Positions 8,179 through 16,342 of a DNA stretch of 52,300 nt are shown here, piece by piece. Below the pieces are notes generated by a model, which worked only from the letters and a program-made list of their open reading frames with translations, ran no database searches and was not told the DNA's origin. The position numbers were made by a program, and so were the translations under genes. The DNA comes from Allosalinactinospora lopnorensis (lineage in GTDB: Bacteria; Actinomycetota; Actinomycetes; Streptosporangiales; Streptosporangiaceae): NCBI RefSeq assembly GCF_000981225.1, contig NZ_LAJC01000038.1, positions 1-52,300 of the forward strand, written 5' to 3'. The stretch's first letter is position 1; every line of letters begins with the position of its first letter.

Positions 8179-8595
8179 ATGCGGTGGAGCCCACAACAGG
8201 CCCGGGAACGCTTCGCGCGCAGCCGCGTGGCCCGGCTCGCCACGGTCTCCGGAACGGGACAGCCCCACCTGATCCCGGTGACCTTCGCCGTGCACGAGGA
8301 CACGGTCGCAACCGCCGTCGACGCCAAACCCAAGAGCACGCGAAACCTCAAACGGCTGGCGAACATCGCCGACAACCCCAAGGTGTGCCTGCTCGCCGAT
8401 GACTACGACGACGACTGGGAACGGCTTTGGTGGGTCCGCGCCGACGCCGAGGCCCGCGTCGTCCACGACGCTCCGGAGCGCGACGCGGCACTGGAGCGGC
8501 TCGCGGAGCGTTATCCCCAGTACCGGCGGTCCCCGCCGGACGGTCCGGTGATCCTCGCCGAGGTGCACCGCTGGTCGGGCTGGTCCTTCCGCTGA
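8179..8595 (+). CDS. PPOX-class probable F420-dependent enzyme (Rv0121 type)
   Basis: A 138-residue PPOX-fold protein. RSRVARLATVSGTGQPHLIPVTFAV, KSTRNLKRLANIADNPKVCLLAD, DDWERLWWVRADAEARVV and the closing W-SGWSF match the Rv0121-like class of short F420-binding split-barrel proteins. These proteins use the deazaflavin F420 in redox reactions; the substrate is unknown. ATG 8179 has no Shine-Dalgarno site but has CACAGT 6 nt upstream, so it may be translated from a leaderless message. Confidence 0.82.
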   Translation: MRWSPQQARERFARSRVARLATVSGTGQPHLIPVTFAVHEDTVATAVDAKPKSTRNLKRLANIADNPKVCLLADDYDDDWERLWWVRADAEARVVHDAPERDAALERLAERYPQYRRSPPDGPVILAEVHRWSGWSFR

Positions 8596-8732
8596 TGTCA
8601 CCTCGCGCCCTGCGCGCCGTGGTCGACGTGCCGCGGGCGGGGCCGCCGCGTGTGGCGCGGGGGGCGCTGGCGCAGTGAGCTGAGGCGAGTGCGGTGGACA
8701 CGCACCGGGGACTCACACGTTACTGATGTCAC

Positions 8733-11141
8733 GTGGGGCAGGCTGGAAACGTGAGACCAGGAGGAATCAGACCGGAGAACGGCGGCGCCGCGCTGGAGGA
8801 CATCCGTCCGACCGCGCGAAAACCGCTGGATTTGCTGCTCGCCGTGATCGGCGTGCTGGTGGTGGTGGCCGTACTGCTTCTCGTCTGGATCGGGACCGAC
8901 AGCGACGCGGCCGAGACGACCGATCCGGACGAGCTGCGCGCTCTCGTACCTCCGTCGATACTCGCCCTGATCGTGGGTGTCGCTAACCTCACTGTGATCA
9001 TCCTGGTTAGCATCACCGCACTGGAGGTTCTCATCCGCCGCGAATTCCGGCAGGTCGTGCGCGGCCTGGTCGCCGGCGCCCTCGGGTACGGACTGACCGG
9101 GGCGATCAACGCGGCGGTGCTCGCGATCTCGGTCCCTGTGGGCCCTCCCGACGTGCTTGCGGGCGCGGCCACGGACAGCGTGTTCACCTCGCCGCTGCAC
9201 GGTTACCTGGCGGCCGCCATCGGCTACGTCCGTGCCGTCCCGCTCGGACACCTTCCCCGGGTGCGCGTCGTCATGTGGTCGGGGATCGCCGTTACCGCGG
9301 TCTCGGTCCTGCTGGCGGGGCTGACTACCTCACTCGCCCTGGTGCTGACCGTCCTGGTGGGGTGGACCTGTGCCTCCGTCGCGCGGTACGCGGTGGGACT
9401 CTCGTGGCCGGCTCCGGCGACCGAACGCCTCGTCCGGGAACTGCGGCGCTTCGGCCTGGAGCCGTTGACCCTCACCGCCGAGGGCAGCGACGCCGAAGGC
9501 AACCAGCGTTTCACCGCGGACACCGTCGACCGGGGCCTGGACATCATCCTCATGCGGGCCGACGACACCGCGGGCTTCTGGAAGCGTCTCCTCGGGGTGG
9601 TACTGCTGCGTGCCCCGGTGGCCCCGCCCATGCTGGTCGGGCTGCACCGCAGGGTCGAGCACGCGGCGCTGATGCATTTCGCCGCCGGGCAAGCGGGAGT
9701 GGCCGTCCCCCGTGTCCTCGCCATTACCGAGGTGGGCACCGGGGCGGTGGCCCTGATCCGCGAGCAGGTCCGCCTCCGTACGCTCGGCGACCTCCGGGAG
9801 GAGGAGATCACCAGCGGGCTTCTGGACCGCGTCTGGACCGAACTGGCCCTGCTGCACCGGCACCGCATCGCGCACGGCAACCTCAACGGCGACACGGTCG
9901 GCCTGCGTCTGGACGGCCGGGTCGCCTTCACCGGCATGTCCACCGGGAGCGTCGCGGCGACCCCCCTCAAAGCGTCACTGGACGTCGCCGCGCTACTGAC
10001 GGCGCTGGCGATGCGCGTGGGCGGGGAGCGCGCCGTTCGTTCCGCGGTGCGGGGGCTGGGGGTGGAGGCGGTGGCGGCGGCGTTGCCCTTCATGCAGCCG
10101 GCGGGGATGCCGCAGGCACTGCGCAGTCGGCTGCGCTCCTACCCGCGGATCCTGGGCGCCATACGCGCTCAGATCACCGACGTCGCCCCGGAGGCGCCCG
10201 CCCGGCCGGCCAAGCTCGAACGCATGCGTCCGCGGACGGTGGTCAGCGTCGTGGCGGCCACCGTCGTCGGCATCGCCCTGGCCTACCAGCTCGTCGACGT
10301 CGACTTCTCCACCATCCAGCAGGCCGACCTCGGGTGGGCGGCCACCGCTCTGGTGACGTCGACACTGTGCATGCTGGCCGCGGCGATGGCCCTCATGGGC
10401 TTCGTCCCGCTCAAGCTCCCGTTGTGGCCGACGGTCCTGGCCCAGTACGCCGTGTCGTTCGTCCGCATCGCCGCCCCAGCGGGGGTGGGGATGGTCGCCC
10501 TCAACACCCGCTATGTGACCCGGATGGGCGCCCCTACGGGGCTGGCGCTCTCGGCGGTCGGGCTCTCCCAGGCCGTGGGCCTGCTCATCCACGTCCCGCT
10601 GCTGCTCGTGTTCGCCTACCTCACCGGCACGGCGCACTTCGCCGACTTCTCTCCTCCGATGACCCTCATCCTGGTGAGCGCCGTGCTGTCGCTCGTGGTC
10701 GCCTCCGTGCTGCTGCTGCCCGCGCTGCGCCGGACGATGCTGGAACGGGCGCGGCCGTACTTCCAGGGCATCCTTCCCCCGCTCCTGGATCTGCTGCAGA
10801 ACCCGCGCCGCCTGGCGATGGGGACCGGCGGGACGCTGCTGCTCACCGCCGGCTTCATCCTGTCCCTGTACTTCTCCGTGCTGGCCTTCGGCGGGACGGC
10901 GAACCCGGCCGCGGTGGCGGTGGTCTTCCTGGCGGGCAACGCTCTCGGGTCGGCGGCGCCCACCCCGGGCGGCCTGGGCGCGGTGGAGGCCGCCCTGCTC
11001 GGCGGCCTGACCGCGGTGGCGGGAGTGCCGGCGGCTATCGCACTGCCGGCGGTCCTGCTGTTCCGATTGCTCACTTTCTGGTTCCCGGCCCTGCCTGGCT
11101 GGGGAGCATTCCATTATCTGCAACGACGAGAGGCGATCTGA
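8733..11141 (+). CDS. LPG-synthase-like integral membrane protein with internal pseudokinase domain
   Basis: An 802-residue protein in three parts. The N-terminus (to about 235) has five or six membrane helices. The middle (about 245-480) is a protein-kinase-like fold: LALLHRHRIAHGNLNGDTV occupies the catalytic loop, but the HRD aspartate is asparagine and no DFG is present, so it should not transfer phosphate. The C-terminus (about 505-800) is the lysylphosphatidylglycerol-synthase transmembrane (flippase-like) domain with APAGVGMVALNTRY and AAPTPGGLGAVEAALLGGL. No aminoacyl-transferase domain is present, so lipid transport is more likely than lysyl transfer. The GTG at 8733 or the one at 8751 could be the start; neither has a strong ribosome site. 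Confidence 0.8.
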   Translation: MGQAGNVRPGGIRPENGGAALEDIRPTARKPLDLLLAVIGVLVVVAVLLLVWIGTDSDAAETTDPDELRALVPPSILALIVGVANLTVIILVSITALEVLIRREFRQVVRGLVAGALGYGLTGAINAAVLAISVPVGPPDVLAGAATDSVFTSPLHGYLAAAIGYVRAVPLGHLPRVRVVMWSGIAVTAVSVLLAGLTTSLALVLTVLVGWTCASVARYAVGLSWPAPATERLVRELRRFGLEPLTLTAEGSDAEGNQRFTADTVDRGLDIILMRADDTAGFWKRLLGVVLLRAPVAPPMLVGLHRRVEHAALMHFAAGQAGVAVPRVLAITEVGTGAVALIREQVRLRTLGDLREEEITSGLLDRVWTELALLHRHRIAHGNLNGDTVGLRLDGRVAFTGMSTGSVAATPLKASLDVAALLTALAMRVGGERAVRSAVRGLGVEAVAAALPFMQPAGMPQALRSRLRSYPRILGAIRAQITDVAPEAPARPAKLERMRPRTVVSVVAATVVGIALAYQLVDVDFSTIQQADLGWAATALVTSTLCMLAAAMALMGFVPLKLPLWPTVLAQYAVSFVRIAAPAGVGMVALNTRYVTRMGAPTGLALSAVGLSQAVGLLIHVPLLLVFAYLTGTAHFADFSPPMTLILVSAVLSLVVASVLLLPALRRTMLERARPYFQGILPPLLDLLQNPRRLAMGTGGTLLLTAGFILSLYFSVLAFGGTANPAAVAVVFLAGNALGSAAPTPGGLGAVEAALLGGLTAVAGVPAAIALPAVLLFRLLTFWFPALPGWGAFHYLQRREAI

Positions 11142-11163
11142 GCCAGGAGAGGAGCGGTGCAGG

Positions 11164-11706
11164 GTGCCCCCGATCGTGAGCGCGGTCAGCCGCAGCCGGA
11201 CCCACACCCTCAGCAAACCCAACCAGGACCACATCCGGTTGCTGACCGGTTTGGGCGTGGAGGGCGACGCCCACATGGGAGAGACGGTCAAGCACCGCTC
11301 CAGGGTCGCGCGCGACCCCTCGCAGCCCAATCTGCGTCAGGTCCATCTCGTCCACGCCGAACTCCACGACGAACTGCGGGCGGCCGGGTTCAGTGTGTCC
11401 GCGGGGGAGATGGGGGAGAACATCACGACGCGCGGGATCGACCTTCTCGGGCTCGCGACCGGTGCCCGGCTGCACATCGGAGCCCACGCCGTGGTCGAGG
11501 TGACAGGGCTGCGAAACCCGTGCGCCCAGCTGAACGAGATCCAGAAAGGGCTGATGACGGCGGTGGTCGAGCGCGACACCACTGGTGCGCTGGTCCGCAA
11601 GTCCGGTGTCATGGGGATCGTGCTCGCCGGGGGCGAGGTGCGGCCGGGGGACCGGATCCGGATGGAGGTGCCCGCCGGGCCGCACCGGCCGCTGGAGAAG
11701 GTGTGA
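11164..11706 (+). CDS. MOSC domain-containing protein
   Basis: A 180-residue protein consisting of a MOSC (molybdenum cofactor sulfurase C-terminal) domain. Typical features are DQHIRLLTGLGVEGDAH-like spacing, GEMGENITTRGIDL, and the conserved cysteine in GLRNPCAQL (Cys120), proposed to carry sulfur or bind Moco. MOSC proteins act in molybdenum cofactor sulfuration or N-hydroxylated compound reduction. GTG 11164 follows an AGGAGAGGAG site. It lies 22 bp downstream of the large membrane protein gene, so co-transcription is likely, though the two have no evident functional tie. Confidence 0.85.
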   Translation: MPPIVSAVSRSRTHTLSKPNQDHIRLLTGLGVEGDAHMGETVKHRSRVARDPSQPNLRQVHLVHAELHDELRAAGFSVSAGEMGENITTRGIDLLGLATGARLHIGAHAVVEVTGLRNPCAQLNEIQKGLMTAVVERDTTGALVRKSGVMGIVLAGGEVRPGDRIRMEVPAGPHRPLEKV

Positions 11707-11771
11707 GCGTCCCTTTCGGGCGGATAAGCGCCTTTCCTGTCCGGACAGCGGAGGATCGTGCTGGGTGCGGC

Positions 11772-11936
11772 TTAGCGTTGCAGCAGGCCCCGGCGATAGG
11801 CGGGGACCAGCCGGTGCGGAACGAGCGCGGTGCGCCCGTCCGAAGCGATGGGGACCAGCTCGGGGGTGCCGGCCCGTCACCAGGAGCGGCGTTCGCGGGT
11901 ACTGGAGCGCGACATCCTGTGTTCGGGAACGGCCAT
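11772..11936 (-). pseudogene. rpmF: Zinc-free 50S ribosomal protein L32 copy with in-frame stop
   Basis: One continuous 55-codon minus-strand frame from ATG 11936 to TAA 11772 encodes MAVPEHRMSRSSTRERRSW, then TGA, then RAGTPELVPI and VPHRLVPAYRRGLLQR. The opening matches L32 (MAVPKRKMSRSNTR.RRSQW). The second half lacks the CxxC zinc ribbon of normal L32, as in zinc-independent paralogues. The TGA at codon 20 falls where the family has the conserved RRSQWK segment. The gene lies 41 bp after rpmE2 and two genes after the Zur-like site, in a likely rpmG-rpmE2-rpmF operon. Reading frame and length are otherwise intact, so this is a single nonsense lesion (or base-call error) rather than a frameshift. 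Confidence 0.68.
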
Positions 11937-11977
11937 GACCTGTCTTTGACGGGTGTCTCTATGGAGCGGGCGGCGGG

Positions 11978-12229
11978 TTACCTCCTGCGCTTGCCGTAGC
12001 GCTGCTCGAACCGCTCCACCCGGCCGGCGGTGTCGATGACCCGGCCCTTGCCGGTGTAGAACGGATGGCTGGCGCTGGAGATGTCGACGTCGATGACCGG
12101 ATAGGTGTTGCCGTCCTCCCACTCGATCGTCCGGTCGCTCGTGGCGGTGGAGCGGGTGAGGAAAGCGAAGTCGCCCGCGCGGTCTCGGAAGACGACGGGG
12201 CGGTATTCGGGATGGATCCCGGGTTTCAT
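11978..12229 (-). CDS. rpmE2: Type B 50S ribosomal protein L31 (zinc-independent)
   Basis: An 83-residue L31: [52 protein letters not shown] and [12 protein letters not shown] are diagnostic. The CxxC zinc-binding motif of type A L31 is absent. Such paralogues replace the zinc-bound form when zinc is scarce, releasing zinc, and are normally repressed by Zur. The gene follows rpmG by 29 bp and both lie downstream of a 7-1-7 palindrome resembling a Zur box at 12489-12503. Confidence 0.95.
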   Translation of the reverse strand: MKPGIHPEYRPVVFRDRAGDFAFLTRSTATSDRTIEWEDGNTYPVIDVDISSASHPFYTGKGRVIDTAGRVERFEQRYGKRRR

Positions 12230-12258
12230 CGGTGCGTTCTCCTTGCCGGATCAGGAGT

Positions 12259-12423
12259 TCAACGGTCTTCGCGGAAGTCCACGTGCTGGCGGATGACGGG
12301 GTCGTACTTGCGCACCACCAGCCGGTCCGGTGTGTTGCGCCGGTTCTTGCGGGTCACGTAGGTGTGGCCGGTGCCTGCGGTGGAACGCAGTTTGAGCACC
12401 GGTCGCAGGTCGTTGCGCGGCAT
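12259..12423 (-). CDS. rpmG: 50S ribosomal protein L33 (zinc-independent type)
   Basis: A 54-residue L33 on the minus strand: [40 protein letters not shown] and [14 protein letters not shown]. It contains no cysteine, so it lacks the zinc ribbon of the C+ form. An AAGGAGA ribosome site lies 5 nt before ATG 12423. It is first in a likely operon with rpmE2 and the L32 copy, behind a Zur-like operator, so the set fits a zinc-starvation ribosome remodelling operon. Confidence 0.93.
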   Translation of the reverse strand: MPRNDLRPVLKLRSTAGTGHTYVTRKNRRNTPDRLVVRKYDPVIRQHVDFREDR

Positions 12424-12488
12424 GGTCGATCTCCTTTTCGGTTCTTGTCCGGGGTGCGGCTCGCCGCCGCCCCACCATGATTATAAGC

Positions 12489-12503
12489 AAACGATAATCG
12501 TTT
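12489..12503 (-). promoter_or_regulatory. Zur-like operator upstream of rpmG-rpmE2
   Basis: AAACGAT-A-ATCGTTT is a perfect 7-1-7 inverted repeat 66 nt upstream of rpmG. It resembles the actinobacterial Zur boxes that sit before zinc-free ribosomal protein genes (core AACGATNNTCGTT-like, often with flanking A/T). The genes controlled, all cysteine-free paralogues, support the assignment. Zur would repress when zinc is replete. Confidence 0.72.
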
Positions 12504-12551
12504 CCACTTCTTGTCGGGCTGTGCCCTCCCTTCGGGGTTGGGCAAAGTTAT

Positions 12552-12572
12552 AAATCTACGATGTAAAGGTAG
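12552..12572. promoter_or_regulatory. Second copy of the 21-nt shared motif
   Basis: Reads AAATCTAC-NN-TGTAAAGG-Y-AG, differing from 2882-2902 at three of 21 positions. It lies between the Zur-like site and the ohrR promoter region, so either flanking operon could be the target. Confidence 0.4.
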
Positions 12573-12630
12573 CTGTTTTCTCACCACCCCCCAACTCCCG
12601 CATCAATACCGATACCCCAGATCAGTTGCA

Positions 12631-12645
12631 CACAACTTAATTGTG
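12631..12645 (+). promoter_or_regulatory. Putative OhrR operator
   Basis: CACAA-CTTAA-TTGTG is a 5-5-5 inverted repeat 38 nt upstream of ohrR, overlapping TTGCAC that could act as -35. OhrR-family repressors bind A/T-rich dyads with ACAA/TTGT ends in front of their own genes, so autoregulation of ohrR-ohr is likely. Confidence 0.55.
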
Positions 12646-12682
12646 CTATCGTCTTCATCGATCGAAAGGGTGAACCCACGTA

Positions 12683-13204
12683 ATGTCGGCCACCATGCCC
12701 CCGCAGCGAGAAGAGGACCCCCTCTCCCTCGACAACCAGCTCTGCTTCGCCCTCTACGCGGCGTCGCGGGCCCTGACCGGGCTCTACCGCGAACTCCTCT
12801 CCGAGATGGAGCTCACCTACCCGCAGTACCTGGTCATGCTGGTGCTCTGGGAACACGGCTCCATGCCCGTCAAAGAGGTGGGGGTGGCACTGCGGCTCGA
12901 CTCGGGCACGCTGTCGCCGCTGGTCCGCCGACTGGAGGAGCACGGGCTGGTCCGGCGCACCCGCTGCGCCGAGGACGAGCGTGTCGTGCGCGTCGCCCTC
13001 ACCGAGGACGGTTCGGCGCTGCGCGAGCGTGCTCTGACTATCCCCACGCGCGTGCTGCGCGGAGTCGGTATCCCGGGGGACAAGGTGGCGGAACTGCGTG
13101 AGCTCCTCGATCAGATCACTCGCTCGGCTGGAAGCGCGGCCGCTGAGCTGCACTCCCTCCGGCACCCCTCGAATTACCCGACCCCTGAAGGAGATCACAC
13201 GTGA
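12683..13204 (+). CDS. ohrR: OhrR-type MarR family redox-sensing repressor
   Basis: A 173-residue winged-helix MarR protein. LDNQLCFALYAASRALTGLYR carries the peroxide-sensing cysteine (Cys21) in the context typical of OhrR, and LTYPQYLVMLVLWEHG, LRLDSGTLSPLVRRLEEHGLV and DERVVRVALTEDG form the winged-helix region. Organic hydroperoxides oxidise the cysteine and release the repressor from DNA. The stop overlaps the GTG of ohr by four bases (GTGA), giving translational coupling. The C-terminal tail beyond residue 155 is longer than in many homologues. Confidence 0.93.
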   Translation: MSATMPPQREEDPLSLDNQLCFALYAASRALTGLYRELLSEMELTYPQYLVMLVLWEHGSMPVKEVGVALRLDSGTLSPLVRRLEEHGLVRRTRCAEDERVVRVALTEDGSALRERALTIPTRVLRGVGIPGDKVAELRELLDQITRSAGSAAAELHSLRHPSNYPTPEGDHT

Positions 13205-13623
13205 AGGTGCTGTACACCGCCGAAGCCACCGTTGGCGGCGAGGGCCGTAAGGGTTACGGCCGTACCAACGACGACCGCCTCAACGTCGAGCTGTCGGTTC
13301 CCCGGGGACTGGGCGGAGACGACGGCCCGGGGACCAACCCCGAGCAGCTGTTCGCCGTTGGCTACGCTGCCTGCTTCCACGGCGCGCTGAAGAAGGTCGC
13401 CCGCGAGTCGCGCGTCAGCGTCGACGGTTCCACGATCGATTCCAGTGTCACTCTGGGCAGTGCCGATGACGGCCTCACGCTGACCGTTGGCCTGGACATC
13501 ACGATCCCGGCAGTGGAGCAGGCGGAGGCCGAGCGGCTCGTCGAGGCCGCTCACCAGGTCTGCCCGTACTCCAGGGCGACCCGCGGCAACATCGAGGTGA
13601 ACCTCACCGTGCGCGCCGCCTGA
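13201..13623 (+). CDS. ohr: Organic hydroperoxide resistance protein Ohr
   Basis: A 140-residue Ohr peroxidase. The two redox cysteines are present: Cys58 in GYAACFHGAL and Cys121 in HQVCPYSRAT. Ohr reduces organic and fatty-acid hydroperoxides using lipoylated proteins as electron donors, in the cytoplasm. It is the target gene of the upstream OhrR, with overlapping stop and start. A strong intrinsic terminator follows 16 nt after the stop. Confidence 0.95.
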   Translation: MKVLYTAEATVGGEGRKGYGRTNDDRLNVELSVPRGLGGDDGPGTNPEQLFAVGYAACFHGALKKVARESRVSVDGSTIDSSVTLGSADDGLTLTVGLDITIPAVEQAEAERLVEAAHQVCPYSRATRGNIEVNLTVRAA

Positions 13624-13638
13624 CCGGGCGCCCGCACT

Positions 13639-13676
13639 GCCCGGCCGGAGCCGTCTCGGCTCCTGCCGGGCTTTTT
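13639..13676 (+). terminator. Rho-independent terminator after ohrR-ohr
   Basis: GCCCGGC pairs perfectly with GCCGGGC and the inner GGAGCC with GGCTCC, leaving a short loop, followed by TTTTT. It ends the ohrR-ohr transcript. Confidence 0.85.
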
Positions 13677-13728
13677 CGCGCCGAAGCACGGGGCGTGCCG
13701 GGGCGGTGTTCCCTGCGCGGGTGCGCGG

Positions 13729-14742
13729 TCAGGCCGCGGGCTCGACGATCAGCAGCCGGTCCATCATGTCCTGCAGGGTGACCAGCCCCAGCAGACCGTT
13801 CTCGTCTTCCACCAGTGCCAGGTGGCTGCGGCTCTCGCGCATGATGCTCAGCGCCGCGTAGATGGGGGTCTCCACGTCCATCGTGAGCACCGGCCGCATC
13901 AGGTCGGCGGCTGTTGTCTCCGGGGGGCTGGTCAGCGCGTCACGCACGTGCAGGACGCCGACCGGTTGCCCGTGCTCGTGCACCACCAGGCGGAGGTGGC
14001 CCGAGTCGCGCGAGACCTGTTGGATGGTCTCCAGCGAGTCGTCGGGGGAGACCGCGGCCAGTTCCTCCTTTGGGGTGAGGATCTCGCGCAGCGGGCGGGA
14101 GTTGACCTCCAGCGCGGTGGCGAGCTGGTCGCGGCGGTCCTCGTCCAGGGCGCCGGCTCTGGCGGAGTGGTCCACCAGTTCGCGCAGGTCTTCGGGGCCG
14201 TGCCCGGTGGCGACCTCGTCCACGGCGTCCACGCCCACGCGGCGCAGGCACCAGTTGGCCATGCCGTTGAGGAGGACGAGGATCGGCCGGGTCCACCACA
14301 TGAAGACCCGCATGGGGATGGCCAGCAGGGTGGCCGATTTCTCCGGGTGCGATATCGCCCAGGACTTGGGGGCCATCTCACCGACCACCAGGTGCAGGAA
14401 GGTCACCACGACCAGTGAGAGCACGAAGGCCAGGGCGGTGGAGACCGGATCGGGCAGCCAGCCGTCGAAGAGGGGTTCCAGCAGGTGGTGCACTGCCGGT
14501 TTGGTGATGGCGCCCAGCGCCAGAGTGCACAGCGTGATGCCCAGTTGGGATCCGGCGAGCAGCAGCGACAGGTCTCGGGCGCTTTTCAGGGCGGCCCGTG
14601 CCGAAATGCTGGTTTGGGCGGCCTGTTCCAGCCGGTAGCGCCGTGCCGCCACGAGGGAGAACTCGACGGCGACGAAGAAGGCGCTGAGGAGGATGATGCT
14701 CGCCGAGATGACCAGAGCGAGCAGTGGGTCCATCTCGCTCAT
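13729..14742 (-). CDS. CNNM/CorC-like hemolysin-family membrane protein with CBS domains (second gene)
   Basis: A 337-residue protein. Residues 1-200 form a DUF21/CNNM membrane domain (PLLALVISASIILLSAFFVAVEFSLVAARR, LAGSQLGITLCTLALGA, VVGEMAPKSWAI), and the C-terminal half holds a CBS pair (LTPKEELAAVSPDDSLE; VLTMDVETPIYAALSIMRES). Relatives transport or regulate Mg2+ or Co2+ export. It lacks the CorC_HlyC transporter-associated domain that its upstream neighbour has. The start ATG overlaps the stop of that neighbour by four bases (ATGA), with GGAGG upstream, so the two are co-translated and may form heteromers. Confidence 0.88.
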   Translation of the reverse strand: MSEMDPLLALVISASIILLSAFFVAVEFSLVAARRYRLEQAAQTSISARAALKSARDLSLLLAGSQLGITLCTLALGAITKPAVHHLLEPLFDGWLPDPVSTALAFVLSLVVVTFLHLVVGEMAPKSWAISHPEKSATLLAIPMRVFMWWTRPILVLLNGMANWCLRRVGVDAVDEVATGHGPEDLRELVDHSARAGALDEDRRDQLATALEVNSRPLREILTPKEELAAVSPDDSLETIQQVSRDSGHLRLVVHEHGQPVGVLHVRDALTSPPETTAADLMRPVLTMDVETPIYAALSIMRESRSHLALVEDENGLLGLVTLQDMMDRLLIVEPAA

Positions 14743-16130
14743 GCGTTTACCTCCGGGGGTCGGGCCGTGGACGGCATCACGGGTGTCTCGTCCAGTTCGA
14801 GCCGGACCGTCTCGGGGACGTGCCGGTCGACGCTTTGCACGCTCAGCACGAGGAACCGGGGCGGTTCGTCCTCGTCGGCGCCCGGGTGGCGGGGGAGTTC
14901 CACGTTGACGATGTCGCCCGGTTCGGGCAGCCGGCGGAGTTCGTTGATGATCAGCCCGCCGATGGTCTCGTAGTCGCCTTCTGGCAGGTCGTGTTCGATC
15001 AGGCGTTCCACTTCGTCGATGTGCAGGGCGCCGGGCAGCAGCCAACTGCCGTCGTCGCCGATGCGGGGCATGCCCTTGTCGGCGGGGTCGTGCTCGTCAG
15101 CGATCTCCCCGACGAGTTCCTCGGCGATGTCCTCGGTGGTGATGACCCCGGCCAGTCCGCCGTATTCGTCGACGACGCAGGCGAACTCGTCCTCGGCCGC
15201 GCGGAGGCGGTCGAGGACGGCGGGCAGCGGCAGCGAGGTCGGGACCATGATCGCGGATCGGGCGATGGCGGAGACCTCGATGCTGTCGAGATCCTGATCA
15301 CCCAGGGCGAGTACGTCGCGCAGGCAGATGACGCCGAGGATGTCGTCGACATCGTGGCCGAGTACGGGGAAGCGGGAGTGGCCGTGGGCCATGAGTTCCA
15401 CGACTCGGCTGGCGGGTTCGTCGATTTCGACGGTGGTGACCTGGGGGCGCGGGATCATCGCGTGGCCGGCTGTACGGTCGTGGAAGTCCAGGGCCCGGTC
15501 GAGCAGTGTGGACAGCTCCGCTGGCAGGTCGCCGCTCTCTCGGGATTCTTCGACGATGCGTTCCAGGTCGCGGGGGGTCGCTGCGTGCTGGACGTCTTCG
15601 ACGGGCTCGATGCGTACGGCTTTGAGCAGCAGGATCGCCGCCTGGTCGAACAGCCAGATCAGCCAGCCGAATGTCCGCAGGTACAGCCGGGTGGACAGGG
15701 CGAGGGCGATGGCGATCGGTTCGGGCCGGGCGATGGCGAGGTTCTTGGGGAACAGTTCCCCGAAGACCATTTGCACCACGGTGGAGAACAGCAGGGCGGC
15801 GACAGCGCCGACGGCCATGCTGAGACCAGCGGGGAGACCGGTGTCATCGAGTATCTCGCCGAGGCCTTGCCCGATCATGGGTTCGGCGACGTAGCCGACG
15901 AGCAGGCCGGTCACGGTGATGCCGAGTTGGGCGCCGGAGAGCATGAAGGAGGTGCGGGAGGTGATCCCCAGGGCGCGGCGTGCGCCGGGGTCGCCTGATG
16001 AGGCGCGGGCTTTCAGGCGGGAGCGGTCGACCGCCATGTAGCCGAATTCCTGGGCGACGAAGTAGCCCGTGGCCGCGGTGATCGCGAGGACCACCAGCGC
16101 TCCGAGGAGGATGCTGAGTGCGACGCTCAT
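14739..16130 (-). CDS. CNNM/CorC-like hemolysin-family membrane protein with CBS and transporter-associated domains
   Basis: A 463-residue DUF21-CBS-CBS-CorC_HlyC protein. The membrane part has four helices with GYFVAQEFGYMAVDRSRL, LSGAQLGITVTGLLVGYVAEP and VFGELFPKNLAIARPEP. The CBS pair begins at AMIPRPQVTTVEID, and VDEYGGLAGVITTEDIAEELVGEI plus GALHIDEVERLIEHDLPEGDYETIGG mark the C-terminal transporter-associated domain. Members are linked to Mg2+/divalent cation homeostasis. It is the first gene of a two-gene operon, overlapping the next gene by 4 bp. Confidence 0.9.
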   Translation of the reverse strand: MSVALSILLGALVVLAITAATGYFVAQEFGYMAVDRSRLKARASSGDPGARRALGITSRTSFMLSGAQLGITVTGLLVGYVAEPMIGQGLGEILDDTGLPAGLSMAVGAVAALLFSTVVQMVFGELFPKNLAIARPEPIAIALALSTRLYLRTFGWLIWLFDQAAILLLKAVRIEPVEDVQHAATPRDLERIVEESRESGDLPAELSTLLDRALDFHDRTAGHAMIPRPQVTTVEIDEPASRVVELMAHGHSRFPVLGHDVDDILGVICLRDVLALGDQDLDSIEVSAIARSAIMVPTSLPLPAVLDRLRAAEDEFACVVDEYGGLAGVITTEDIAEELVGEIADEHDPADKGMPRIGDDGSWLLPGALHIDEVERLIEHDLPEGDYETIGGLIINELRRLPEPGDIVNVELPRHPGADEDEPPRFLVLSVQSVDRHVPETVRLELDETPVMPSTARPPEVNA

Positions 16131-16342
16131 TTCGCGCGCACCACCTCGGAGCGGTTACCGGCGCGCGCGCCTGCTGGTGAGGGAGGTTCCTCGGGGTCGG
16201 AAGTGCAGCGTCCGTCGGAGACGCTGCCGGTACTTCGGGACGGATCCACTTTTCCTCTCTCTGGTCGCGTGTATGGGGATACGTCGGCGGGAGATGAGAA
16301 ATTCCCGCAGTGTCCCGGCGGGAATCATCTCGGGGAGGGTGT

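Noticed and set aside
9275-11179. 634-codon frame overlapping the LPG-synthase-like gene
   Set aside because: Gly/Arg/Pro-rich shadow in high-GC DNA; the overlapping frame has clear domains and membrane helices.
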